The notes: generated by a model from the letters alone, not told the origin. A stretch of 64,000 nucleotides of DNA from Silurus meridionalis (GCF_014805685.1 NC_060906.1:19942164-20006163); one strand, 5' to 3'. Shown: positions 24,866 through 36,029, numbered from the stretch's first letter. Translations and numbers: made by a program.

Positions 24866-25250
24866 TGGACATCTGATTTGATTGGCTGCATTTTAAATAA
24901 GCCTTGTTAGCTCTCTGCCGTGTATCTTCGGTACAAACTTCAGTCACCTTGGATGAACTACATTTGGCTGGCAAATTTCACACTTCTTTTAAAAAATAAT
25001 GATGAAGTGCATTTTCTTGCTTGTGTGTCGCTTCTGACACTTTCCTGCTGAAGATCAGTGTTACATCCTCTGTGTGGTCAGACTTAACTTTCACAGCAGG
25101 CTAATTTTGCTATCACAAAGCTTGCATATATTCAATTTATGTTCAGGAAATTACAACTTGTCAATATAATATAATACTCATTATTTTTAGAAGTATGACC
25201 GTCAATGATAGCATTGTGTTTTTAGTAAAGCTAAATGATTTTTATGTACA

Positions 25251-25712
25251 ATATATGAGGTGGTATTAAAAAAAATTATTTACACTATATGAGGTGGACA
25301 CCAATTTCGAACAAAGAGCAAACGTGTAATTCTGCATGAAATTAGGAAAATCTACCACATGGATGTTTGACATGACATACGTTTGACATACGATGCTGCA
25401 ATGAGTCGTTCGAGGTGATTTGAGTGGCACGCATATTTCAGAGCTTGAGAACATCACTGGAAGTAGATGAGGGATCAGGAAGACCTTCAACGAGTTCAAC
25501 CCCCAAAAATGTGCCTGACGATCGTTGGATAACAATTCGAGTGATCTTACTTCCGCACCCACCCTACTCGCCAGATTTGGCTCCTGTGCACTTCGCCCTC
25601 TTCCCGAAGCTAAATATCTGTCACAAAGGTTGCGGTTTTGACACCATTGTGTAGATCCAGAGTTAATAGCAGAGGTGTTTGACACACTTTGAAAAGAAGA
25701 CCTCCAGGTCTT
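25251..25712 (+). mobile_element. Internally deleted mariner-like element
   Basis: Left end TATATGAGGTGGTATTAAAA matches the 23,278 end. Broken frames read FDIRCCNESFEVI then EVDEGSGRPSTS (mariner N-terminal half). They then jump to LPHPPYSPDLAPVHFALFPK, the C-terminal catalytic block, with His in place of the third Asp. The middle, with the first two catalytic Asp, is deleted. The right end is lost in an (AATA)n(AT)n array. Confidence 0.7.
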
Positions 25713-25720
25713 TTTATATA

Positions 25721-25740
25721 ATATAAATAAATAAATAAAT

Positions 25741-25804
<64 letters not shown>
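25721..25804. repeat. (AATA)n(AT)n microsatellite
   Basis: Grew at the 3' edge of the mariner fragment. The long minus-strand frame through it (Ile-Tyr repeats) is an artefact. Confidence 0.97.
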
Positions 25805-25807
<3 letters not shown>

Positions 25808-26095
25808 TCTGCATTTGTTTTGTTAAAAAAAAATTACAAAAAATAGTCTGACCAGATAGGTCAGATAGGATTTCTCATAGTTCTGAGCATCTTGTCACTG
25901 TAGAAGGATAAGGCTTCATTAAATAGGAAGGTATTAATGCTATGGAATTATTCCCTGTCTATTTGCGGGCAATAAATGCAAGTATTTTCATGGGATTCAT
26001 GGGATTGGCTTCCAGATTTGCTACCACTGTGACTAGGATGTAGTGGTTACTGATGACAAATGAATGAATAAGTTCACTGCATGGTGGTTCTCCAT

Positions 26096-26255
26096 GGTCT
26101 AGAGAAAGCACAAAGTGGTGAAAGCTAGGGTAAGTAGTAGCGGGGTCAAAATCCCAACACTACCACGTTTACCGTTCCTGAGTCCTTAAACAAGCGAACT
26201 GCTCTGTTTTATAAATAAGATCATTGTAAGTCGCTCTGAATCAGGGTGTGATACC
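26096..26255 (+). repeat. Degraded tRNA-derived SINE
   Basis: GGGGTCAAAATCCCAACAC (B-box remnant), CTTAAACAAGCGAACTGCTC and ATTGTAAGTCGCTCTGAATC follow the family order. The head is barely recognisable. Confidence 0.5.
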
Positions 26256-26431
26256 AGATGCTTTCTCTCTCTGCCATCAGACAGTCTACTAATTATACAT
26301 ATATTTTGTTACCTCCTGCAGTCTTCTCTGGCCACAAGCTTCAGAAGTAAATCAATACATTTGAATAGCTATCTATATTTCGAACTTCTAATAAGATACT
26401 AAAATATCAAATTGTAGATTAGATTAGATGG

Positions 26432-26433
26432 GA

Positions 26434-26520
<87 letters not shown>
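26432..26520. repeat. (GAAA)n microsatellite
   Basis: About 22 GAAA units without interruption. Confidence 0.98.
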
Positions 26521-27699
26521 CGGTTCGCAGCATCCTGTCATTTAAAGAAGTGAAATCGTAAAATTTCAAAATTTCAAACAGCACTTTTGACTGTGCCAGC
26601 ACATTTGTGAATGTTTTCCAACTAAATGAATCTGCGTTAAAAAAAAAACAACAACGTATTTTTCTTTTGATGAGATCTGATCGTCTATACAGAAATCACT
26701 GGATTCTTAGTTTAACAGCATGCTATGCTAATCTGTAGATCTCAATTCCAGTCATTGCTACCCTATGCTCTGTAACTCTTTGTGGTTCCCCCACAGCTAT
26801 ACACCTGACTCATGTCAGCTAATTATGTGCTCTCTGAATTGAATCAGTGCAACGGCATTTGGCATTTTATATCGAGCTGTTGTCATGTCAGCAATATTTT
26901 GGCCATCACAAACTTTCCCTATAATCATCAGCCCTGAAGACAAATATAGAACTTGCTTTAATTGCTCACCGGTCATAGCGTAGTTCTAAAGGTGTTATCA
27001 AGGGAACTCGAAAAAAAAAACACCTTGCCCTTAGCGATCTTCTTCTTCAATTATTAAAACATGCATCAATTTTCAGCTCATGTACAGCACATGAAGGCAG
27101 ATGGTCATTGAACAGATGATCTGTGGCTCTTCATTTATATTAATTTGTATTCTCTTCCTTTGACCCTTTTTTCCTTCACACCCACACACACACCTACACA
27201 CCCACACACATAATTCTGTCATGAAAACAAAACGCTAAAAAGAAAAATGAATCATCATGCGATCTGACTTATGCCAGGTGCTCTTTTTATTACTTTTTCC
27301 AGCTTGACTGACATCTTTGGAGGTGAACACGTAGCTCATCGCTTGAACAGTAGAACTGCTCTTTGGCCAGAGGGAATAGTGTTGATTGAAATTGTTAGTT
27401 TTATTATTTTTTTATAATGGCAGAGTTCAGAATGTTTGTCAGTGGCCTGCAGCAAAATGTTGGGTAACACTGTCCTTTATAGTATCACTGAATTCACTGA
27501 TATGAAGCTGACTTCTCTTCTTCTAAGTATGTTTAGTCAAATTGGGTTTGATTTGGGTTTGGTCAAATTTAGCATAATATAGTAAATTTTTGACAAACAT
27601 GGCATCTTGCCATTTTGTTATATTGATTACCCTGCTGTTTAGGGTTAAATATGCATACAAAATGAGAACAAGAATTAATCATGCATTAATCATCAATCA
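26521..27699. other. Intergenic, little recognised
   Basis: Mostly AT-rich. 26,780-26,990 has a more balanced, motif-like texture (CAGCTAATTATGTGC) that could be regulatory. The same lack of genes holds for 28,396-28,974, 29,301-29,759 and 31,301-31,909. Confidence 0.35.
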
Positions 27700-28070
27700 C
27701 TTGACTTTTCCCACCATATGTGGTTCTTCCCAAACTGTCACCACAGTTGGAGGTCCACAATGGTATAGGATGCATAGCATTACATTTCCCTTCACTTCAA
27801 CTAGGAGACCAAAACCTGTTCCAGCATGACAGTACAAAGCATGGGATGAGTGGAAGATCTTGAGTGGCCTGCTATAGAGCTTTGACCTCAACCTGACTAG
27901 GTACCTTAGGGATGACTGTGAATGTTCCTCACCCTACATCAGGACCTAATTTTTCTAACATTGTTGTGGCTGAATAATCACAAAGCTCCATAAGCACCCT
28001 CTTAAATTTAGTGGAACATCTTCCTGAAAGAGTGGAGGGTATTTTAATTGGGATATTAATATATTTAAAA
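27700..28070 (+). mobile_element. Tc1-like non-autonomous element, ends lost
   Basis: CACCATATGTGGTTCTTCCC, CCAAAACCTGTTCCAGCATG and GTGGAACATCTTCCTGAAAG are in the same order as 8,179-8,700. Both terminal repeats are missing and an internal piece is deleted after CATGACAGTACAAAGC. Confidence 0.65.
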
Positions 28071-28138
28071 AATATTTGAATTTTATTGTCAGGTGGACAA
28101 CCATTTTGTCCATATATTGTATAGATCATATTATCAGG

Positions 28139-28192
<54 letters not shown>
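28139..28192. repeat. (TTA)n microsatellite at LINE 3' end
   Basis: 18 TTA units directly at the 3' end (minus strand) of the LINE fragment, the usual place for a tail-derived array. Confidence 0.95.
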
Positions 28193-28395
28193 GTCCTCTA
28201 CATCTGCCTCTTTCAACCCAACCACCTGCATGTCTTCCCTCAACACATCCATAAACCTCCTCCTTGGCCTTCCTCTTTTCCTCCTTCCTGGTGGCTCCAT
28301 CCTCAGCATTCTCCTCCCAATGCACCCTATGTCCCTCCTCTGCACATGTCCAAACATCTCAATCACACCTCCCTCACCTTGTCTCCAAAACTAAA
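28187..28395 (-). pseudogene. Non-LTR retrotransposon ORF2 C-terminal fragment
   Basis: Minus-strand text FGHVQRRDIGCIGRRMLR and PGRRKRGRPRRRF matches 15,036-15,480. Truncated at both sides: an (ATT)n tail on its 3' side and a 5' truncation at about 28,395. Confidence 0.75.
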
Positions 28396-28974
28396 TAACC
28401 AAATGTTGTAGCTGTTTAACAAACTGCTAAGGCGAATATGCAAAACAGACAGTGATACTAAATTCACCCTAGTTTAAGAAACTGACCAGCTGCAGTATGT
28501 ACCAACATTTACTCACAGTTAAATACAATAATACCAATAACTGTATACTAACAATACAACATGATGGAGTTGTACAGTAGCACCAATCTATATCAGATCA
28601 TAAACATCAGTAAACTTCATGTTGATGAACTGATATGTTGTCTTAGGATTTTGAGTCATACAGGAAATGTTTGTAAAAGGTTTGTTTTGCTTTCTGGAAG
28701 TGTGGACTTTTCTGTCATTGTTGTTCTACACAGAACTTGTAAGGGTTTTCTCAAATGAACAAAGATGGAACGTTTCTTTGATCCATACCCCAGGATTTGA
28801 TTTTTACAGTACTGCAATAGTTCATAGCTAACAGCATAGTGAGAAGAATACAGTGGGTTCTGACATCAAATATGTATATCATTCATGTTCATACATAGTG
28901 CTATTTATTGTATAAAGCTTCTGTTTTATAATAATAAGCAATTTATTGTTCAGGTTGTCATGCTGGTGTTGTGG

Positions 28975-29068
28975 GATGCATCAGTGGCCCCCAGCTCCAG
29001 GTTTTCTGGTTTGGTTTGGTTTGGTTTAATCAATGTGTGGAGTTTTCCATGTTTTTGCTATGTCTGTG
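28975..29068 (+). repeat. Repeat family B fragment
   Basis: CCCCCAGCTCCAGGTTTTCTGG, followed by a (GGTTT)n micro-expansion and ATGTGTGGAGTTTTCCATG, is the 5' part of family B. It directly abuts a non-LTR element fragment. Confidence 0.4.
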
Positions 29069-29300
29069 TGGTGCGATTAGGAGTAATAAGGATGGACAGA
29101 ATTAGAAATGAGTTTATTAGAGGGACGTTTTGGAGACAAGGTGAGGGGCACAACTGAGACGGTTTGGAGATGTGCAGAGGATGGACATGGGGTATATCAA
29201 TAAAAGAATGCTGAGGATGGAGCCGCCAGGCAGGAGGAAAAAAGGAAGACCAAGAAGGAGGTTTATGGAAGACATGCAGGTGATTGGTTTGAAAGTTGTG
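29068..29300 (+). pseudogene. Non-LTR retrotransposon fragment, plus strand
   Basis: RMDRIRNEFIRG in one frame, then after frameshifts RMLRMEPPGRRKKGRPRRRF in another, gives the same ORF2 C-terminus as at 15 kb. Broken by a deletion near the LRWFGHV block. Confidence 0.7.
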
Positions 29301-29759
29301 AATATGTGTGTCCATGGTGCCATAAAAGAAACAAACACATTCCATAGGAAAATGAATGGAAAAAACGGGCCTTTGATTGCTTAATATAAATGACGATAAT
29401 AATTGGTACATTTTTACATTAAAACTCGTTATCGTATAACTCCATATTTTCTTTGTGATTTAGATCTTGCTACAGTTCTTTATCACAATACATATACATA
29501 AAATGATTACAAAAGAGCTCCACATGGTCTCTTGTAGCCTTTCAGGAGTTACATAGAGAAGTATTTGTGAAGGTTTTTGTTGATTCATTAATCTGTGTCT
29601 CAATTTTAAGAAGTACGTTTGACATTGACGTTCTGCGGCGCGCTTCTTAAGCACACAAAAAGAAATAACTTTGACAAAGCGACACTCGAACTCACACTTA
29701 GAAGAACACATGTAAAGGGACTTGAGCATATATGCATTTTGATTCCATGCTCTTTGATG

Positions 29760-30640
29760 CACACTTGAACCCTTAAATGAGACGGAGACCTTCTCTGAAT
29801 ATCTGCACTTGACTTTCCTTTAGAGTTAATTGATTTCAGTCATCAGCCTGTCTGTCACCGCTGCACTGAAGCACAGAGAGAAAAGGCATATGGATATTAG
29901 GCATTCAGCTTAAAGTTAATGAACATTATTTAAATTAATTACCTCGTGAAGGGCAAACACCTTTTCAATCGCAAGCCTTCATATGGGGCCACGCATGGCG
30001 AGAATGAGGCCACGTAGATGCAATTCAATGGCATGCTTGCTGGAAGGCCATTCCTCACGTCGCTGAAATCAAAATGAACGGCCTAGAGATTGGACGAACC
30101 CTACATAACGCGTACATACAATTTGTATGTATATCGTTTGTGTTTCTCTTGTGTTCATCAAATGCCATTCAATTACCGAATGAAGAGTGAGATGTAGAAA
30201 TGCAGCTCTTACCTTGCCAGTAGGAAGAATGGAACATTTTTAGTAGGCGCTCATCAAAAAAAAAAAAGGCCATGGAAGAAGGGGGGTTGGGGTGGGGGAA
30301 TAAACAGATTGGAGAAGCAATTGACATTTCCCTAAAGCATGCAAGGGCTTATTTGCATCAGTTCACTGGCTCATGTTTTATTTATCTGTGATCACAACCG
30401 ATCGTGAGGGAAATTCATCAATAGGGATGGCACCGTGGAGGCTGCGGTTTGTGCCACGCTTCTCCCCCTCCTTCCATCTCGCCCCTGCACCTTTACACCC
30501 AGCGCTGAGGTGACGGATTTCTCCATCGCAGCCATGCTTGGAGGAGCTCCATATGGCCAGGATCAAAGGTGTAGTTCAGTGCACGGTTCTGCTTGGTTGC
30601 CAGCCACCGCCATTAATTAGAAAACAAGATCAGAGGCGGT
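29760..30640. promoter_or_regulatory. Candidate enhancer block with OCT, GATA, RUNX and TCF-like cores
   Basis: Two repeat-free stretches around a short A/G tract. Motifs seen: ATTTGCAT (30,351-30,358, octamer), TTATCT (30,382-30,387, GATA), TGCGGTTT (30,443-30,450, RUNX-like), GATCAAAGG (30,561-30,569, TCF/LEF), and TTTAAATTAATTACC and GCCATTAATTAG homeodomain-like cores. Located about 7-10 kb past the bcl11b 3' end. Not tested; short motifs arise by chance. Confidence 0.35.
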
Positions 30641-30738
30641 ATTAAAATCCAATTAAGCTGGTATGAACAGATTGCCAAGTGATGTTCACTAATGTATTAC
30701 TGAGCACCATGCAAATTTTCAGTGCCCGTGTTTGGTTG

Positions 30739-30739
<1 letters not shown>

Positions 30740-30789
<50 letters not shown>
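30740..30789. repeat. (GT)n microsatellite
   Basis: About 25 GT units between two enhancer-like blocks. Confidence 0.98.
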
Positions 30790-30790
<1 letters not shown>

Positions 30791-30829
30791 ATCGCTTGTG
30801 GTCGTGCTTGTCTTTATCCCCCATGCTAC

Positions 30830-31300
30830 TTTCCGGGCGCGCGTTGAAAATCATTCAAATTGCCTGAGTGATCACTCTTGGCCGGCACGGCATTACCTGG
30901 GGGGCGCCGAGGCCCTAAACAGCGCAGCCAGTTTCTGCCAAGCAGTGCACTGTCGTGGGTTTATGTAAACTCCAGCCTCTGTGCGCTATAGAGAAGCTTA
31001 ATTCGCGAAGATGGGATCATTCAAACAACCTGAGCGAAGTGATCACGTTAAATCAGGCTAATGACGCCGATTCCCTTGGACGCAGGACATCTGAACTGGG
31101 GGGAGGATAAGTGGCTCCAGCTGGTGGTCCACGACCAAACACCGCAGCCACAGATGAAGGCTTTGCGGGAGGAAAAATATCAAGCTACACAATACCGGGC
31201 TAATGAGTGTCAGGAAAGAGACCTTAAGTGTCAGGAAATTGCCCCAGTCCAGAAGACATGGCAACAAGCACGAGTGATTAATTGGATTTTAGGAATAGAG
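30830..31300. promoter_or_regulatory. Candidate conserved non-coding block with a duplicated motif
   Basis: Mixed-composition, repeat-free. It holds the same compound motif twice, ATCATTCAAA-nnn-CCTGAG...TGATCAC, at 30,850-30,875 and 31,016-31,046. A 103-codon plus-strand frame over it has no recognised domain and is probably chance. Confidence 0.35.
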
Positions 31301-31909
31301 GAATGCAAAAAAGACGACTATTTTCTCTTTCAGATCATTTCAAGGGGGTCAATGGTAAGACAGGCTGCTTGAGGAGGATTTACAATTTAGCATCTGAAAT
31401 TCTTAACTATACTCCAAGTACTCCAAGATCAAAAAAACACATTGCTGGGACGATCTGTGTGATTGTCTTTAAAATGTATTTAAAAAATTTCGTCTTTTAC
31501 AAAATGCTTTTTTTTTGGCAAGCGGAAATGGAATAAAACTCATCAGGACGTGTTATTATAACAAAATAATAATAAAGATTAATTGAGGTGAAGCAGAATC
31601 ACTGTTATGACCCTGATGCAGATTATTTTCATGATTTCTATTTTTTTAATAATTGAAGATGCATATTATCCTTTTGTTATGCTAAAGCTGGAGCTATTTT
31701 CAGTGCTGCTGTAACAGAAAATGGATCAACACAATGTGATCAATCAGATCAATACATTTGCTAAACAAGAACATCCTGAAAAAGGTAAATCGGTACCAAT
31801 GGAAGGTAAAATGCAGCCATTTAATGGTAATATTGTTGAGATTTAATTTATTACTGCAGAATCACCTCTGGTTGGAAAGGGAATGATATTACAAACATTT
31901 CACATTTGG

Positions 31910-32355
31910 CAGTCTGTCTTATCCACTTATGAATGTGCTTGTCACTCTTTTTACTGCATCACGTTTCCTCAGATCTTCTAGCACTGCTCGACTGGTCCCA
32001 CAATCTCTCAGGGTAAGAGGTAGGTTAAGACTCTTTTCTGTTCTGGCAACGAGGTGGTGGAATGAACTTCCACTAGATGTCCGAACAGCTGAGTCACTAG
32101 CTATCTTCAAACGAAGGTTGTACACCTACCTCTTCCTTAAACGCTTGAACTAGCACTCATTTTCCCTGTTTGTTTTATGTCTTTATGTTAAAATAAAGTG
32201 TGCTATAATTCCTCCTAACAGAGTTTAGGTTTGATGGTATCCTAAGTCTGCAACCTACTGAACCAGAGTTGATTTATTAATAGCTACAGACTTCAAAGCA
32301 CTTTAATACGTCACTCTGGATAAGGGCACGTGCTGAATGCCATAAATTTAAATGT
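31910..32355 (+). pseudogene. L2-like LINE 3' end: ORF2 C-terminus plus tail
   Basis: The plus-strand frame ends with RSSSTARLVPQSLRVRGR, then ATRWWNELPLDVRTAES and FKRRLYTYLF. This is the usual C-terminal segment of fish L2/CR1-group LINE ORF2. A 3' UTR with AATAAA follows. It then ends CACTCTGGATAAGGGCACGT ... GAATGCCATAAATTTAAATG, the same terminal text as the SINEs at 7,425, 14,770 and 46,466. Only the last 75 codons survive. Confidence 0.7.
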
Positions 32356-33199
32356 ACAAACCTCACATAATTATCTAGTGTCAGGATTGAGGTACAATCC
32401 TTATCTGATCTGATTTGATCCTAATTTGTATGTTGAAAGTAGATTTCTGAAAGCTGTTAATTCAATTAACACTTCATAATCATGATAACCGTGGTAAGCA
32501 TTACATATAGGAAAATCATTTTGAAAGTTGACCATGTTGACTTGAAGCGTGGAAACAAATGAGTTCCGTTTTAAAATTGGACGGTGACATATTCTTCTGC
32601 TTTGAAGCCACCAAAGAAAATGGCAAGAGTCTCTGGAAGGCAAGCCTCAACTCTGCGTATGAGTCACTGAAAAAATCCTTCAGCTTCCATTCCAACTCAT
32701 CTAGCAAATGCACTCGAAAATGAAACTTAAATCTTTGAAAAATAGACAAAAGTCCAGAGGTTTCTAAAGTGTAACAGACTACCTCATTCTCATCTCTCAA
32801 ATACAGGAACACTTTTTGATCTCTGCTCTCTCCTGGCGAAGTGGCATACCTAGTCAGGAATGAAGCACAATAGACACACACACCTTTTCCATATTATCCT
32901 TCTGAGGACCTTCCACTGACAATATAATCAATGCTTGATCTAGACTTCAACAACCAAACAAACAAAAAATGATGTTGGACTTTGTAGGGACCATCTAAAT
33001 TGTCCCCACAAGGTCAAAATAATTGGCCCACACACACACATTCTGATGAGGCACATTGCCAAGACTTTTTCCAGTCACCATAAAGCAGGTCCTGAGTAAA
33101 ACTTCAATCATCTTGACGTCGCTGGAACGTGATACAAACACAACGATTGGTTAAAACATACCGTCTGCATGGACTTTAACTCTAAGCTGAGTGATAAAG
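32356..33199. other. Intergenic with an unrecognised minus-strand frame
   Basis: A 121-codon minus frame (32,516-32,881) reads plausibly protein-like (FQRFKFHFRVHLLDELEW) and may be a remnant of a transposon-derived gene, but I cannot name it. GTCCCCACAAGGTCAAAA at about 33,001 is a recurrent fish repeat text. Confidence 0.3.
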
Positions 33200-33480
33200 T
33201 TTCAGGATTTTTTTCCCCATCCTCCCCACGCGGTGCAGAGCCCTGCCGAGTTGGTGTGCACAAACTGCTGCCAGGAGTGTGTGTCATCCTGATGGAGCGT
33301 TTGAGGGAATAGAAGCTCTGTCTTCACTTATCACTGTAACAAGCCCAGTGCTGAGCAAACACTTCTCGAGACGACGTTCTCCATAAACGCGCAGATATAC
33401 GAGCCAGCGGAGCTAGTTATCTGCTAATAAGGACACAGCTCTTGCTCATGCTCATGCACACAAACATTCTACACATCGAT
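33200..33480. promoter_or_regulatory. Candidate conserved non-coding block
   Basis: Repeat-free and GC-richer than its flanks, with several CpGs (ACGCGGTGCAGAG, CGAGACGACG, AAACGCGCAG) and TAGTTATCTGC (GATA-like). No coding frame. Confidence 0.25.
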
Positions 33481-33604
33481 CTGTCTTTTTCTCTGGCTAT
33501 ATATCCCTATATCTGTCCATCAGTCTATGTAGGCTTTTTAAGCAATATCTTTTTATACTATCTTAAATTTTAATCCAATCTATCTCATTATGAATCTGTT
33601 TATA

Positions 33605-34113
33605 CACACTATATAGACAAGTTTGTGGACACCTCACCATAAGATTCATAGGTGATTTCTGAGCATCTCATTTCACATTTATTCCCATTTCGCTCTTATA
33701 ATAACCTCCATTCTTCTCTAAGGATGTTCCAGAAGATTTTGTGGAGATTTGTGCTAATTTATTAACAAGAGTGTTAGTAAAGTCAGGTACTGATGGGGGT
33801 GAGGTGGGGAGGCCCGAGGTGCAGTCAGCGTTCAATTCATTCCAAAAGGGTTCCATAGGTTTGAGATAACCAGAAGGGTTCAGAGCTCTATAGCAGGCCA
33901 CTCAAGATCTTCCACTCCAACCTGTGTAACACATATCTCATGGAGATGGATTTGTGCACAGGGGCATTATAATGTTTGAACAGGTTTGGGTCTTCTTGTA
34001 TGAGTAAAGGGAAAATGTAATGCTAAAGACTCATGTACATTTGTGTAATCTTTGTGGTTTGGGGAAGAACCACATATGAGTGGGAAAGTCCCAATACTTT
34101 TGTCCATATTGTG
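33605..34113 (-). mobile_element. Non-autonomous Tc1-like element with both ends
   Basis: Flanked by TA. Left end CACACTATATAGACAAG, right end (inward) CACAATATGGACAAAAGT. The minus-strand interior has CCCAAACCTGTTCAAACAT, GTGGCCTGCTATAGAGCTC and the DLAP/WNEL-like remnant PMEPFWNEL. Same family as 8,179-8,700, about 509 bp. Confidence 0.75.
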
Positions 34114-34139
34114 TATCATGTCTATTTTAATACATTCCT

Positions 34140-34203
34140 TAACTTGGTGTGGCTGGAATTTGAACCTCTGACTTTCAGATCCCCTGTCCAATGCCTTAAA
34201 CAT
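34140..34203 (-). repeat. SINE head fragment
   Basis: Minus strand: TTTAAGGCATTGGACAGGGG ... GAGGTTCAAATTCC, the tRNA-like A/B region of the SINE family. The rest is missing. It abuts the Tc1 element. Confidence 0.4.
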
Positions 34204-34578
34204 TAATCAGTTCATTCTTATTCTGCCTTCGTCTGTGCAGTGAGTATTACACTATGGCCATCAAAACCAGCTTGTATAAATTCACAAATAAGAAAAACCA
34301 CCACCATGTTTCATAACTACAATAGACACAATAGATAGCACATAAAGCTGATGAGCTGATTAGTTCCATGAGCTGATGTTATATATACTGGATGTTCCGT
34401 ATATTAGAGAGCGATTGTTAAACAGTTTTGTGTCTCACATTTCCGCACTTGTTTTGATTTATGAGAACTCGTCTTTCTCACACTATGGTTAGAAGCGATG
34501 TTTGTTGTATCTGTAACCCAACACTGAGTACACTACCTAATCACTGGAGAAGCGTCTGCTTGAAGTTCCTCGCAGTGC

Positions 34579-34610
<32 letters not shown>

Positions 34611-34639
34611 TGTGTGTGATCGAGTGTCAAACCGCCCTC

Positions 34640-35050
34640 AGTCTCTTTGTGATCAGCTGTGAACATGAGAGAGTGATGATTCGGAGAGACAAATGGCTAA
34701 GTGTCGCCACGAAGTGAAAAGACGGCCGGTGATGTGCTCTGTAATTAAGCCAGTCCGTACACGATGAAAGCAAATTCGACTGCCAGTGCTCGCCGTCTCG
34801 CAGCCAGTGTACTTTTTACGACATAATTATGCTCGGAAATCAAATGAGAAGATTTAATATTTCTCTGGGACAAGAGCAGAGTCCAATATCAACAATTACG
34901 CAGACCCCCTTGAGGTAACAGCCCTGGCGGCTCAGAAAGATTCCTAATTTTACATCTGCTTCGGGGAGGTCTGGCATTCAGAAGCCAAATGATTTAAGCT
35001 TGGAGATACTAGACTTAATTATTCACATTCTGGGTGTGTTCGCTTTTTGT
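34640..35050. promoter_or_regulatory. Candidate conserved non-coding block
   Basis: Repeat-free, with TCTGTAATTAAGCC, CGACATAATTATGC, ATCAACAATTACGC and AGACTTAATTATTC homeodomain-like cores, and several CpGs. Texture typical of developmental-gene enhancers. Confidence 0.35.
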
Positions 35051-35068
35051 TTCTCACTTTTGCTTTTT

Positions 35069-35141
35069 GTGGGTACATTAGATTTTTTAACCACTTCTGT
35101 TCCTCTTCAAGCAGACGTGGTTAAAAATCTAATGTACCCAC
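35069..35141. other. Near-perfect inverted repeat, possible small-RNA hairpin
   Basis: Arm 1 (35,069-35,094) begins GTGGGTACATTAGA and ends TTAACCAC. Arm 2 (35,117-35,141) is its reverse complement, except that a T6 run in arm 1 is matched by only A5. The loop is 22 nt. Folded RNA would give a stem of about 25 bp on either strand. The outer flank offers a second register (TTTGTGGGT with ACCCACAAA). It is not part of a recognised transposon. Confidence 0.6.
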
Positions 35142-36029
35142 ACCCACAAACCCTCCCACCCAACCCCATCTCATCAGATATGTTGGTCTTTTCTGTAAAA
35201 ACAAAGATGATGGTCGCAAGATCCCTTATTTATTCATAAGTTTTATTCACAACATCCTTGGAGATTTACAGTTTTTCAAATGTTCGGTTTTGTCATTTCC
35301 GCCGATATTAAAGGGAGTTACTGCAGAGTTATCGCTCCCCAATGCTGATTATTTTCCAATTGTAGCAAATCATAATTTACAGTGTTTTATGCTTTTTATA
35401 ACACAGCAATTTGCAAGGCTAATATTTCTTTTTCAAAACACATCATAACACATCAAATACTATTCATCCGATGCACATTTTCACTACATTTTATGTCGGA
35501 GAATTTTAATGTGCATTTAAAAATAACTTGAACTAACAGAAACTAACCGTGTTGTTGCTAACACATATCATATATCTGTAAAGTAGATATAAATAGTTGT
35601 TCCCTTACAAATCTCTCTCTTGTTTTAAGTTAATAACACACACAAAAAAACAGTGCAGCTTGTCATGTTACAAAGAAACCACAAAATTCTCCGAATTGAA
35701 CCACTTTCCTGTGATGGAAGACTTTTTTTCCTCTGACTGAAAAAAGTCTCCTTCCGTAAGTCTTCTTCCGTAAGTAAATTGTTACGATAGTAACTCTAAC
35801 TTCTTAATATAAATCTGTGATTATAAGCCATGTTGCTCTGTTATTAGTGCTGGTTTTTTTGTTTTTTTTTTTTACAAAAATTGCTCAACACCCTCTGCCA
35901 ATCAGATTTCACAGTTCAATAATGCTGTGATGCAAAATGTTTGAAAGGACATTGTGTGCTATTTGATTGTTCGCCAACGTAATAAAGGCACAACAAACCA
36001 TTATTTCTTTGTACTTTTCAATCAGGGAT

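Noticed and set aside
31061..31372. 103-codon frame as a new gene
   Set aside because: No recognised domain, no good start context or splice sites, and it lies in a block that reads better as a non-coding element.
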